A DNA stretch of 64,000 bases. It comes from an uncultured Collinsella sp. (GTDB taxonomy: Bacteria; Actinomycetota; Coriobacteriia; Coriobacteriales; Coriobacteriaceae). The notes beneath the pieces are model-generated. The model ran no database searches. It had not been told where the DNA came from and saw only the letters and a list, made by a program, of their open reading frames with translations. A program made the translations under genes and the position numbers. Below, in pieces: positions 43,026 to 51,480 of this stretch; position 1 is the first letter of the stretch; each line of letters begins with the position of its first letter. Location: assembly GCA_958369225.1 (NCBI GenBank), contig CATXID010000005.1, positions 119,546 through 183,545 on the forward strand, written 5' to 3'.

Positions 43026-44213
43026 ATGTCGAGCCTCACCGGTAAGTCATTGAACCCTGTTATGAATCGCAGGAGCGTTATCGCGAGCGCAGCAGGTCTG
43101 GGGGCGATGTCCATTCTAGCTGGCTGCTCCTCCAACGGCGGCGACAGCGGTTCCGCTTCGGGCGACGCTTCGTTTAAGATCGGCACCATCGGCCCGCTGA
43201 CCGGCGCCAACGCGTCCTACGGCAAGTCCGTTACCCAGGGTGTCGAGCTTGGCTGCAAGGATTTCTCGACCAAGGAGCTGCCGCTTGTCAGCAAGGCCGA
43301 GGATGACCAGGCCGATGGCGAGAAGGCCGTCAACGCCTTTAATACCCTGCTCGACTGGGGCATGCAGGCCCTCGTCGGCCCGACCACCACGGGTGCGTCG
43401 GTTGCCGTTGCCGCAGAGTGCGGTAACGATCCCAAGACGTTCATGATCACCCCGTCCGCGTCCTCCGAGGACGTCACCAAGGGCAAGGATTGCGTCTTCC
43501 AAGTTTGCTTTACCGACCCCAACCAGGGCGTCAACGCTGCCAAGTTTTTGGCAGAGAAGTACGCGGACGAGAAGTTCTTTGTCTTCTATAACGCCGCAGA
43601 TGCCTATAGCTCGGGTATTGCTGATGCCTTCAAGGCCCAGGCCGCTGAGTCCAAGCTCGAGATTGTTGCCGAGAAGACCTTTAAGGATGACTCCGCCACG
43701 AGCTTTACTAACCAGCTGACCAATGCCAAGGAGGCCGGCGCAACTATGATCTTTGCGCCGATCTACTACACGCCGGCGTCCGTCCTGCTCAAGAACGCCA
43801 AGGACATGGGCTACGACGTCAAGATGATGGGCTGCGACGGCATGGACGGCATCCTGGGCGTTGAGGGCTTCGACACCTCTCTTGCCGAGGGTCTGCTGCT
43901 CATGACCCCGTTCTCCGCCGACGACGAGAAGAACGCCGACTTCGTCAACGCTTACAAGGATAAGTACGGCGATACCCCCGACCAGTTTGCCGCCGACGCC
44001 TACGACGGCGTGCACGCGGTGGCCGAGGCCCTCAAGGAGGCCGGTCTTGGTGTCGACGCCGACCCGACCGAGGTCGCCGATAAGCTGTCCAAGGCTATGC
44101 TCAAGATTACCGTTGACGGTCTGACCGGCAAGCTCACCTGGAACGATAAGGGCCAGGTCCAGAAGGAGCCCACGGCGTACGTCATCACCGATGGCAAGTA
44201 CGTACAGGCCTAA
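43026..44213 (+). CDS. Branched-chain amino acid ABC transporter substrate-binding lipoprotein (copy 2)
   Basis: A 395-residue paralogue of the previous protein. Signal peptide with NRRSVIASAAGLGAMSIL, lipobox LAGC (about residue 37), then a Ser/Gly-rich linker. The mature part opens FKIGTIGPLTGANASYG and shares long identical stretches with copy 1 (IYYTPASVLLKNAKDMGYD; GFDTSLAEG). Differences cluster in the first third and around the ligand region (ECGNDPKTFMITPSASSEDV), so ligand range may differ. It precedes livH across a hairpin. Confidence 0.92.
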   Translation: MSSLTGKSLNPVMNRRSVIASAAGLGAMSILAGCSSNGGDSGSASGDASFKIGTIGPLTGANASYGKSVTQGVELGCKDFSTKELPLVSKAEDDQADGEKAVNAFNTLLDWGMQALVGPTTTGASVAVAAECGNDPKTFMITPSASSEDVTKGKDCVFQVCFTDPNQGVNAAKFLAEKYADEKFFVFYNAADAYSSGIADAFKAQAAESKLEIVAEKTFKDDSATSFTNQLTNAKEAGATMIFAPIYYTPASVLLKNAKDMGYDVKMMGCDGMDGILGVEGFDTSLAEGLLLMTPFSADDEKNADFVNAYKDKYGDTPDQFAADAYDGVHAVAEALKEAGLGVDADPTEVADKLSKAMLKITVDGLTGKLTWNDKGQVQKEPTAYVITDGKYVQA

Positions 44214-44245
44214 TTGGCCGCCTTACATAGAGCGGTTTTGATCCC

Positions 44246-44275
44246 AAGCAGGGGAGGTTTTGGCCTTCCCTGCTT
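44246..44275 (+). terminator. Hairpin between the substrate-binding gene and livH
   Basis: AAGCAGGGGAGG pairs (one mismatch) with CCTTCCCTGCTT around TTTTGG. A GGGAC/GTCCC hairpin (44289-44305) follows. It probably gives partial termination, keeping binding protein above permease. Confidence 0.6.
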
Positions 44276-44352
44276 GCTTGGTATCTAGGGACAGTGTAAC
44301 GTCCCTGTTTCATACATTAACTGGAAACCTATTCGAAAGGGGGATGTGGAAC

Positions 44353-45234
44353 ATGACGGTCTTTATCCAATACCTGGTCAACGGCCTGTCCATGGGCAGC
44401 GTCTACGCCATTATCGCGTTGGGCTACACCATGGTCTACGGTATCGCCAAGATGCTCAACTTCGCTCACGGCGACGTCATCATGGTCGGTGCCTATGTCT
44501 CGTTCTGCGCCACGTCGTATCTCGGCCTTCCGGGCTGGGCATCTGTAATTCTCTCTTGTGTGGTCTGCACCGTTCTCGGTGTTCTCATCGAGGGTCTGGC
44601 ATACAAGCCTCTGCGTCAGGCGGGCCCGCTGGCCGTTCTGATCACGGCCATCGGCGTGTCCTACTTCCTGCAGAACGCCGCGCAGCTTCTGTGGGGCGCC
44701 ACGCCCAAGAACTTCACTTCGCTCGTCACCTTCCAGGTGCCGGAGTTCTTGGCAAAGTTCAACGTAAGCGCCGTCTCGCTCGTCACCATCGTCGCCTGCC
44801 TGGTTATCATGGCCGGCCTGATGTTCTTTACAGGTAAGACCAAGATGGGCAAAGCCATGCGTGCCGTGTCCGAGGACAAGGCCGCCGCTCAGCTCATGGG
44901 CATCAACGTCAACCGCACTATTTCGATGACGTTCGCCATCGGCTCTGCCCTTGCCGCCATCGCCGGTGTGCTCCTGTGCTCCTACTCGCCGGTCCTGCAG
45001 CCCACCACGGGCGCCATGCCTGGCATCAAGGCCTTCGACGCTGCCGTTTTCGGCGGCATCGGCTCCATCCCCGGTGCCTTTGTCGGTGGCATCCTCATCG
45101 GCATCATCGAGGCGATGGCGCAGGCATACATTTCCACGAGCCTTGCCAACTCCATCGTCTTTGGTGTTTTGATCATCGTCCTGCTCGTCAAGCCTGCCGG
45201 CCTCTTGGGCAAGTACGTCCCCGAGAAGGTGTAG
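44353..45234 (+). CDS. livH: Branched-chain amino acid ABC transporter permease LivH
   Basis: A 293-residue membrane permease with about eight helices. LivH signatures: LVNGLSMGSVYAIIALGYTM, VYGIAKMLNFAHGDVIMVGA, MRAVSEDKAAAQLMGINVNR, and near the C-terminus FDAAVFGGIGSIPGAFVGGI. It forms the channel with LivM. The start ATG 44353 lies nine bases from GGGGG. Confidence 0.92.
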   Translation: MTVFIQYLVNGLSMGSVYAIIALGYTMVYGIAKMLNFAHGDVIMVGAYVSFCATSYLGLPGWASVILSCVVCTVLGVLIEGLAYKPLRQAGPLAVLITAIGVSYFLQNAAQLLWGATPKNFTSLVTFQVPEFLAKFNVSAVSLVTIVACLVIMAGLMFFTGKTKMGKAMRAVSEDKAAAQLMGINVNRTISMTFAIGSALAAIAGVLLCSYSPVLQPTTGAMPGIKAFDAAVFGGIGSIPGAFVGGILIGIIEAMAQAYISTSLANSIVFGVLIIVLLVKPAGLLGKYVPEKV

Positions 45235-46323
45235 GTGAGCGTTATGAAGTTTCTTAAAGACAAGCAGACGCGTCACGACTTTGTTACGTACGCCATGTGC
45301 CTTGTGGCGTTCGCCATCGTGTACTTTATGCAGTCCAACCACATGATTCCGCGCATGATCGCCGGTCAGCTGGTTCCCATCACGGCCTATATCGTCATGG
45401 CCATCTCCCTTAACCTCGTCGTCGGCATCGCGGGCGACTTGTCGCTGGGCCACGCGGGCTTTATGAGTGTCGGTGCCTATACGGGAATCGTCACCGCCGT
45501 CGCGCTGGAGAGCGCCGTCCCGTCCGATCCGATGCGCCTGATCATCAGCATTGTGGTCGGCGCTATCGCCGCTGCCATCCTGGGCTTCTTGATCGGTATC
45601 CCGGTACTGCGCCTGAGCGGCGACTATCTGGCCATCGTGACTCTGGCTTTTGGCGAGATCATCAAAGAGATCGTCACCTGCCTCATTGTGGGCGTCGACT
45701 CCCGTGGCCTGCATGTGATCTTTAACATCACGGGTAACTCCACGATCGACGACCTGCACCTGCTCGAGGACGGCACCGCCATCATCAAGGGCGCCCAGGG
45801 CGCCTCGGGCGTGTCGACGTACTCGACCTTCCTCGCCGGTGCCATCCTGGTCATGGTCGCACTCGTGATTGTGCTCAACCTGGTTCGCAGCCGTACCGGC
45901 CGTGCCATTATGGCCGTGCGCGATAACAAGATTGCAGCCGAGTCCGTAGGCATCTCCGTCACCGAGTACCGCATGATCGCCTTCGTGGTTTCCGCTGCCC
46001 TCGCCGGTGCTGCCGGAGCTCTCTTCGGCGGTAACTTCTCGCAGCTCTCCGCCACCAAGTTCGACTTCAACACGTCCATCCTCATCCTGGTATTCGTGGT
46101 CCTGGGCGGTCTGGGCAATATGCGCGGCTCCGTTATCGCGGCGGCGTTGCTCACGGTGCTTCCCGAGCTGCTCCGTCAGTTCTCGGACTACCGCATGCTC
46201 ATCTACGCCATCGTGTTGATCCTGGTCATGATCTTTACCAACAACCCGCAGCTCAAGGCGTTCTTCGGTCGCGTCAAGGACCGCTTTGCTTCCAAGAAGG
46301 AGGTGGCAGCCGATGCCCAGTAA
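45235..46323 (+). CDS. livM: Branched-chain amino acid ABC transporter permease LivM
   Basis: A 362-residue membrane permease, the second channel subunit. Family blocks: AISLNLVVGIAGDLSLGHAG, FLIGIPVLRLSGDYLAIVTL, AFGEIIKEIV and RAIMAVRDNKIAAESVGI, and LGGLGNMRGSVIAAALL. It starts at GTG 45235 (or ATG 45244), immediately after livH. Its end overlaps livG by 11 bases. Confidence 0.92.
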   Translation: MSVMKFLKDKQTRHDFVTYAMCLVAFAIVYFMQSNHMIPRMIAGQLVPITAYIVMAISLNLVVGIAGDLSLGHAGFMSVGAYTGIVTAVALESAVPSDPMRLIISIVVGAIAAAILGFLIGIPVLRLSGDYLAIVTLAFGEIIKEIVTCLIVGVDSRGLHVIFNITGNSTIDDLHLLEDGTAIIKGAQGASGVSTYSTFLAGAILVMVALVIVLNLVRSRTGRAIMAVRDNKIAAESVGISVTEYRMIAFVVSAALAGAAGALFGGNFSQLSATKFDFNTSILILVFVVLGGLGNMRGSVIAAALLTVLPELLRQFSDYRMLIYAIVLILVMIFTNNPQLKAFFGRVKDRFASKKEVAADAQ

Positions 46324-47173
46324 ATTTGAGTTTAACAAGGGCAAGATGGTCCCGTATCCTTCTGGCGCCATCGTTCCCGACCGCGACCTGGGCGAGCGCC
46401 CGGCACTCGAGTGCATCCACCTGGGCATTGAGTTTGGCGGCCTTAAGGCAGTCGACGACTTTAGCCTGACCATCGGTAAGACCGAGATCGCCGGTCTGAT
46501 CGGCCCCAACGGTGCCGGCAAGACCACGGTCTTCAACCTGCTCACCAAGGTGTATCAGCCCACGCACGGCACCATCCTGCTCGACGGCGAGGACACCTCG
46601 GGCAAGTCGGTCTATCAGGTCAACCGTATGGGCATCGCCCGTACCTTCCAGAACATTCGCCTGTTCAACACCATGACGGTGGAGGACAACGTTAAGGTCG
46701 GCCTGCATAACCAGGAGCGTTACTCCGGCTTTGAGGGCGTGCTGCGCCTGCCGACGTATTGGAAGCACGAGAAGGCTGCTCACGAGCGCGCCATGGAGCT
46801 GCTGTCCATCTTTGATATGGAGCACCTGGCAAACGAGCAGGCCGGCTCGCTGCCTTATGGCGCCCAGCGTCGTCTGGAGATTGTCCGCGCGCTTGCGACC
46901 AACCCCAAACTGCTGCTGCTCGACGAGCCTGCTGCCGGCATGAACCCGTCCGAGACCGCGGAGCTCATGGAGAACATCGTTAAGATTCGCGACACCTTCG
47001 GCATTGCTATCATGCTTATCGAGCATGATATGTCGCTCGTTATGAACATCTGCGAGGGTATCTGCGTGCTCAACTTTGGTAAGGTCATCGCCAAGGGCAC
47101 GGCAGAGGAGATTCAGAACAACGATGCCGTTATCGAGGCGTATCTGGGCAAGCAGGATAAGGGGGAGAACTAA
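46313..47173 (+). CDS. livG: Branched-chain amino acid ABC transporter ATPase LivG
   Basis: A 286-residue ABC ATPase. Walker A GPNGAGKTT, the LivG-type signature LPYGAQRRLEIVRALATNPK, Walker B LLLLDEPAAGMNP and the H-loop IEHDMSLV are intact. The N-terminus has about 30 extra residues before the ABC fold (PSKFEFNKGKMVPYPSG). Start ATG lies inside the end of livM with AAGGAGG upstream. Confidence 0.93.
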   Translation: MPSKFEFNKGKMVPYPSGAIVPDRDLGERPALECIHLGIEFGGLKAVDDFSLTIGKTEIAGLIGPNGAGKTTVFNLLTKVYQPTHGTILLDGEDTSGKSVYQVNRMGIARTFQNIRLFNTMTVEDNVKVGLHNQERYSGFEGVLRLPTYWKHEKAAHERAMELLSIFDMEHLANEQAGSLPYGAQRRLEIVRALATNPKLLLLDEPAAGMNPSETAELMENIVKIRDTFGIAIMLIEHDMSLVMNICEGICVLNFGKVIAKGTAEEIQNNDAVIEAYLGKQDKGEN

Positions 47174-47887
47174 ATGGCAGAGCCGATGCTTTCCGTCTAC
47201 AACATCAATGTCTGGTACGGCGCCATCCACGCCATCAAGGACATCTCCTTTAACGTTAACGAGGGCGAGATCGTGGCTCTGATTGGTGCGAACGGTGCCG
47301 GCAAGTCCACAACGCTCAAGACTGTCTCGGGCCTGCTGCGTTCCAAGACCGGCTCCATCAAGTTTATGGGCGAGGACATTACCCATACGCCTGCCGACAA
47401 GCTGGTTGGTAAGGGCCTGGCCCAGGTGCCCGAGGGACGTCGCGCCTTTTTGCAGATGACGGTTGAGGAGAACCTGGAGATGGGCGCCTACACGCAGCCC
47501 AAGTCCACGGTGGCTCCGGGCCTGGAGCGCGTCTACGAGCAGTTCCCGCGCCTTAAGGAGCGCCGTCGCCAGGTTGCCGGCACCCTTTCGGGCGGCGAGC
47601 AGCAGATGCTCGTTATGGGCCGCGCCCTTATGAGCAACCCCAAGCTGCTCATGCTCGACGAGCCTTCCATGGGCCTGGCGCCGATTCTGATTGAGCAGAT
47701 CTTCCAGATTGTCGAGGACCTGCACAAGGCCGGCACCACGGTGCTTCTGGTCGAGCAGAACGCGCAGATGGCGCTCTCGATTGCTACGCGCGGCTACGTG
47801 CTCGAGACCGGCAAGATCACCATGACTGGCACGGGCCAAGAGCTCCTGCACGACGATAACGTCCGCAAAGCCTATCTTGGTGGTTAA
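47174..47887 (+). CDS. livF: Branched-chain amino acid ABC transporter ATPase LivF
   Basis: A 237-residue ABC ATPase. Walker A GANGAGKST, signature LSGGEQQMLVMGRALMSNPK, Walker B LLMLDEPSMGLAP and H-loop region VEQNAQMAL. It pairs with LivG to power the importer. It starts at the base after the livG stop. Last gene of the importer operon, ending at a strong terminator. Confidence 0.94.
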   Translation: MAEPMLSVYNINVWYGAIHAIKDISFNVNEGEIVALIGANGAGKSTTLKTVSGLLRSKTGSIKFMGEDITHTPADKLVGKGLAQVPEGRRAFLQMTVEENLEMGAYTQPKSTVAPGLERVYEQFPRLKERRRQVAGTLSGGEQQMLVMGRALMSNPKLLMLDEPSMGLAPILIEQIFQIVEDLHKAGTTVLLVEQNAQMALSIATRGYVLETGKITMTGTGQELLHDDNVRKAYLGG

Positions 47888-47897
47888 TCCATTCAAC

Positions 47898-47934
47898 AAA
47901 GGGGCGCTGACTATCCCGGTCAGCGCCCCTTTTT
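47898..47934 (+). terminator. Rho-independent terminator of the liv operon
   Basis: AAAGGGGCGCTGAC pairs perfectly with GTCAGCGCCCCTTT around TATCCCG and continues into TTTTT. Confidence 0.95.
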
Positions 47935-48024
47935 AAGTTGCGGTGAAATAGGGACTAATTGGGGGTTCCAGACGCCAAAACAGTCCCTATTCCACCGCAA
48001 CTTCATTGGGGCGTGCGACGATGA
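47935..48024. repeat. Palindromic intergenic repeat, copy 1
   Basis: Arms AAGTTGCGGTGAAATAGGGA(CT) (47935-47956) and (AG)TCCCTATTCCACCGCAACTT (47982-48003) match at 21 of 22 positions around a 25-base loop; similarity to copy 2 continues to about 48024. A second copy lies at 49846-49934, and the two flank the split zinc-ribbon gene. It resembles a REP/MITE-like unit; no transposase is linked. Confidence 0.85.
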
Positions 48025-48053
48025 CCTTCCCAAATTAGCACCCCTGCACCAAG

Positions 48054-48093
48054 CCAAGGCCCAGTTCCGGAATGTGTCGGAACTGGGCCTTGG
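48054..48093. terminator. Strong hairpin downstream of the zinc-ribbon gene
   Basis: CCAAGGCCCAGTTCCG and CGGAACTGGGCCTTGG are perfect 16-bp arms with an 8-base loop. It ends the minus-strand gene that stops at 48121, and may also shield the liv side. Confidence 0.8.
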
Positions 48094-48120
48094 TGGTTGG
48101 GGTCTATTGGGTTTTGTTCG

Positions 48121-48915
48121 CTAGTCTACCTTTTGTCCGCATGTGAGGCAGAACTGGGCTTCGGGTACGAGCGGGGTTCCGCAGTGACGGCAGAAGCGGG
48201 CGGGCTCGGCCGGAGCTGCCGGTGCCGTCGGCATCGCAGGCGCTGCGGGTGGAACGGCGTTCCGCTGGGCGCGCTTCTGACGACGACGCTGCTTGCGCTG
48301 AGGTTTAAGCGCTGCGGCTGCCATGCCGTTTACTGTCCTCGTGCGCTTCTTGCGGATGCAAAGGATAACGATCGCGCCACCGATGATGAGGATGATCGCC
48401 ACGCCACCGCCAATAACAAACGGCAGGTGAGTCTGGGCAAAGTACAGCACATCCTCAGGCAGCGAACGGGGGATATTGGACTTATAGATGTTCACATGGA
48501 CCGTTGCAGGGTCGTTTTCGTCGACATAAGCTGCCAAAATCTTGCGATCGCCATTTATGAAATAAAGACTGCACCAATGAGAATTAAACTCGCTCTTAGC
48601 CCCGGTTTTTGCATCAACGAGGCATGCTGAGGACTTGTCGTCGTCTGAGTATTTTCCAAGTAAGATGCTGCCGTCATGCGAAATATCATTGAGGCCTCCA
48701 TCGCCAAAGGGGAAAGCAATCGAGCTGATTATTTCATTACTTTTCAAATCGTAAACGGCGAGGTTGGCATTTTCTGTATTCAAATGGTAGTAGCCTTTAT
48801 CGTCATCAAAAAGATCGTCCGATCCCTTCTTTGTGTAGATGGAAAAGAACTCTTCCGATGAGGATGAATATAAATCTCCAGGGGCATGCTCAACATCGTT
48901 AAAAAGAACGCTCAT
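48121..48915 (-). CDS. Membrane zinc-ribbon protein, C-terminal part (downstream of frameshift)
   Basis: The 264 residues readable here are the C-terminal half of a protein whose N-terminal half is encoded at 48939-49715. They contain more beta-propeller-like repeats (AVYDLKSNEIISSIAF, SHDGSILLGKYSDDD), then one transmembrane helix (about residues 165-187, LPFVIGGGVAIILIIGGAIV). A basic Ala/Pro-rich cytoplasmic tail ends in a zinc-ribbon CRHCGTPLVPEAQFCLTCGQ. It has an ATG with AAGGAAAT upstream and could be translated alone, but then it would lack a signal peptide. Adding one base to the A7 tract at 48958-48964 joins both halves. Confidence 0.72.
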   Translation of the reverse strand: MSVLFNDVEHAPGDLYSSSSEEFFSIYTKKGSDDLFDDDKGYYHLNTENANLAVYDLKSNEIISSIAFPFGDGGLNDISHDGSILLGKYSDDDKSSACLVDAKTGAKSEFNSHWCSLYFINGDRKILAAYVDENDPATVHVNIYKSNIPRSLPEDVLYFAQTHLPFVIGGGVAIILIIGGAIVILCIRKKRTRTVNGMAAAALKPQRKQRRRQKRAQRNAVPPAAPAMPTAPAAPAEPARFCRHCGTPLVPEAQFCLTCGQKVD

Positions 48916-48938
48916 ATTTCCTTCGCGGTCGGCTTTTA

Positions 48939-49715
48939 TTAACGCGATGTTGCTTTCAAAAAAATAGTGTCCGAGTCATAATCGATAATTGTATAGCTGA
49001 AGTCCAGAGACTTATCGTCTGTTTTCACGTTAACTGTTTTTAATTCTGTTGATCCCGTATCACAATTGAAGACCCTAAGTGCGACAACGCCGTCTTTGGT
49101 ATTGTCCTGTTGGGCATATAGGCGGCTCATATCTTTTGAGTAGTAGTACGAAGAGTCATCTTTATTTGATTGATACGTTTGGATTGGTTCGTCGGATCCA
49201 AGGTCATAGATTTCGACTTTTTTAGGATTATCTTCATAGTCATAGTGTTCCACGGCCGCTCTCTTACCGTCATCGGAGACGGTTGCTTTTGCGTAGGCAT
49301 ATTTGGCTGAAATGATGGGATGTACTGCTTGAGTTTGGTTGCTTGGTGAGAATATGACCAAATTGTTACCGTCAGCCCAGTAAAGTTGGTCGATGCCGAT
49401 GGAGCCCATGGAATCAAGACTTTTATCTGGGATAGCAATGGGGCTTGAACTGCCGTCATTGAAATTGATGAGAGTAATCCTCTTTAAGTTGTAATCATCA
49501 TCGTAATCGTATAAATTGCCGAACTTTGTATCGCCGCTTGTGCTGATAAATGAGTCCTCGCCACTTGTCTTAAAGCTATACGACTTCTCCAGCTCAGGCG
49601 TCGGTACGCTACCGCCGGCTAATGCTGCAGGAGGGGCTGCAAGCGGAGACAAGGCTGCGATCAGGCCGATGGCGACTGCTGCGATCCTTCCGCTCTTTTG
49701 GATGCTCTTAAACAT
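48939..49715 (-). CDS. Exported beta-propeller-like protein, N-terminal part (upstream of frameshift)
   Basis: 258 residues beginning with a signal peptide (RIAAVAIGLIAALSPLAAPP, then AALAGG). A beta-propeller-like region has repeats of the SDDGKRAAVEHYDYED and DLGSDEPIQTYQ type, resembling WD40/TolB-like blades. It stops at ATSR, just after a T7 run (minus strand). In the adjacent frame the sequence continues FFESNIALIKADREGN into the downstream half. So this is one gene of about 532 codons broken by a one-base deletion, or a homopolymer-switched gene. Codon use is more AT-rich than the neighbours. Confidence 0.75.
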   Translation of the reverse strand: MFKSIQKSGRIAAVAIGLIAALSPLAAPPAALAGGSVPTPELEKSYSFKTSGEDSFISTSGDTKFGNLYDYDDDYNLKRITLINFNDGSSSPIAIPDKSLDSMGSIGIDQLYWADGNNLVIFSPSNQTQAVHPIISAKYAYAKATVSDDGKRAAVEHYDYEDNPKKVEIYDLGSDEPIQTYQSNKDDSSYYYSKDMSRLYAQQDNTKDGVVALRVFNCDTGSTELKTVNVKTDDKSLDFSYTIIDYDSDTIFLKATSR

Positions 49716-49845
49716 GGCAATCCTTTCCTCATGATTCGAATGACGATACTGTCATGGTTGCCTAAGATTCACGAATCATGTTGCGCAACATTCACCATCG
49801 GCAAATTTATTCGGCCAGCTGCGCCGTTCCCAAGAGATCATTCTG

Positions 49846-49934
49846 AGTTGCGGTGAAATAGGGACTGAATACGGGCTCCAGAGGCCAAAACAGTCCCTAT
49901 TCCACCGCAACTTCATGGGGATGTGTGACAATGC
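49846..49934. repeat. Palindromic intergenic repeat, copy 2
   Basis: Same unit as at 47935: arms (A)GTTGCGGTGAAATAGGGACTG and CAGTCCCTATTCCACCGCAAC around ACGGGCTCCAGAGGC-type loop, with the following CTTCATGGGG and GTGACAATG also related to copy 1. Together the copies bracket 48.0-49.8 kb. The end abuts the cutC region. Confidence 0.85.
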
Positions 49935-49971
49935 CCGTCGGAAAACGTCTGCTGTCTTTGGGGGTTCAACT

Positions 49972-50649
49972 ATGCTGTACGAGTTTTGTGCCGAGAACTT
50001 TGAGCGAGTGCCGGCGGCCATCGAGGCCGGTGCGGGGCGCATTGAGCAGTGTGACAACCTCGCCGTCGGTGGCACCACGCCTTCCGCTGGCGTTATTAGC
50101 GCTACAGTCAGCTACGCTCACGAGCATGACGCGCGAGTGATGTGCATGATTCGTCCGCGTGGTGGTGACTTCCATTACAACCAGGACGAGCTGCACATGA
50201 TGGAGATGGACCTGGGCCTTGCTGTGAGCGCCGGCGTTGACGGCCTGGTCTTTGGCTGCTGCAAGCCCTGTGCCGGCGGCTGGGCGCTCGACGAACTCAC
50301 CCTCGGCGCCCTCGTTATGGCTACGGGCTGCGCGACCGAGGAGTGCAAGCGCGAGTCCCTTGACATCACCTTCCATATGGCATTTGACCAGCTCTCGCCC
50401 GAGGCTCAACTCGATGCGATTGATACACTTGCCGACTGCGGCGTTACGCGCATCCTCACGCATGGCGGCGCGGCCGGTACGCCGATCGAGGATAATTTCG
50501 ATCACCTGGCTCGTTTAATCGAGTATGCGGGCGATCGTTTGACCATCCTTCCCGGCGGCGGCATCACTACGGCAAATCGCGACGCGGTCGCGGCGGCACT
50601 AGGTGTCTCCGAGCTCCATGGCACCAAGATCGTGCCGCTGGAGGTATAG
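49972..50649 (+). CDS. cutC: CutC family protein
   Basis: A 225-residue TIM-barrel protein. CutC landmarks: EFCAENFERVPAAIEAGAGR at the N-terminus, MIRPRGGDFHYNQDE, VDGLVFGCC, THGGAAGTPIEDN and ILPGGGITTANRD. First linked to copper homeostasis in E. coli, the actual role remains debated. The start ATG 49972 has GGGGG nine bases upstream; 49915 would add 19 residues that overlap the palindromic repeat, which argues against it. It lies four bases before the next gene. Confidence 0.88.
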   Translation: MLYEFCAENFERVPAAIEAGAGRIEQCDNLAVGGTTPSAGVISATVSYAHEHDARVMCMIRPRGGDFHYNQDELHMMEMDLGLAVSAGVDGLVFGCCKPCAGGWALDELTLGALVMATGCATEECKRESLDITFHMAFDQLSPEAQLDAIDTLADCGVTRILTHGGAAGTPIEDNFDHLARLIEYAGDRLTILPGGGITTANRDAVAAALGVSELHGTKIVPLEV

Positions 50650-50652
50650 CCC

Positions 50653-51450
50653 GTGGCGCTCGTATTTGACGTCCAGCAGGCGAGCGGCAAGCCCGACGAT
50701 AATCGTCGCCCTGGCACCGCGTGCCCCTTTTGCGACACGGAGGGGCTCGCCAACATCATCCAGCGCGATGGTGATTGCATCTGGCTCGAAAATAAGTTCA
50801 AGACCTTGCAGGCCACCCGTCAGACCGTATTGATCGAGTCGGCCAATCACGACGCCGACCTGGTGACTTATGAGCCGGATGAACTCCACCATGTGATGCG
50901 ATTTGCCCTGGGCTGTTGGCAGCAGATGATCGATTCCCAACAGTACCGCAGCGTACTCATGTACAAGAACAAAGGCCCGCTTTCGGGCGGTAGTCTCGTC
51001 CATCCACACATGCAGATTGTGGGCTTGGAACAGGAGGACGGCTATGCGGCGCTGACCTCAGCCAACTTTGAAGGCATCGATGTCTGGCGGCAGGGGAGAA
51101 TCTCGGTCAACATCTCAACCGAACCGATTATGGGGTTCTTTGAGGTCAATGTTTCAGCCCCGCAGGGAATCGCGGCCAGCGATGACACGAGAGACCAAGC
51201 CGAGACGGATCTCTTCGCCGATGCGATTCAGGTGGCCCTGCGCTATATCCTGCACGAACACCACGGCGGTCGCGCGGAGTCGTACAACTTGTTCTTCTAC
51301 CACATGGACGGCCGGACCATTGCCAAGGCGCTGCCGCGTTGGGTGGTTTCGCCCTACTTTGTGGGCTATCGTCTGGCCCAGGTCAATGCCGAGACCACGC
51401 TCGATATCGATGCTGAGCGCCTACGCGCGCATCTGGAAACGCTCGCATAG
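50653..51450 (+). CDS. DUF4931/GalT-like HIT-fold protein
   Basis: A 265-residue protein of the galactose-1-phosphate uridylyltransferase-like HIT superfamily. It has a zinc-type CPFCDTEG near the N-terminus, ENKFKTLQ, and the nucleotide-transferase-type block GGSLVHPHMQIVG with His-x-His. It resembles DUF4931. The substrate is unknown. Starts at GTG, three bases after cutC ends, so co-transcribed. Confidence 0.78.
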   Translation: MALVFDVQQASGKPDDNRRPGTACPFCDTEGLANIIQRDGDCIWLENKFKTLQATRQTVLIESANHDADLVTYEPDELHHVMRFALGCWQQMIDSQQYRSVLMYKNKGPLSGGSLVHPHMQIVGLEQEDGYAALTSANFEGIDVWRQGRISVNISTEPIMGFFEVNVSAPQGIAASDDTRDQAETDLFADAIQVALRYILHEHHGGRAESYNLFFYHMDGRTIAKALPRWVVSPYFVGYRLAQVNAETTLDIDAERLRAHLETLA

Positions 51451-51480
51451 CAAGGCGAACGCCTGCGAAAAGTGTGCTGC

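Noticed and set aside
44329..46548. 739-codon minus-strand open frame opposite livH, livM and livG
   Set aside because: It mirrors strongly biased GC-rich codons of the real plus-strand genes, has no ribosome binding site, and its translation is His/Asp/Gln-rich without a recognisable fold.
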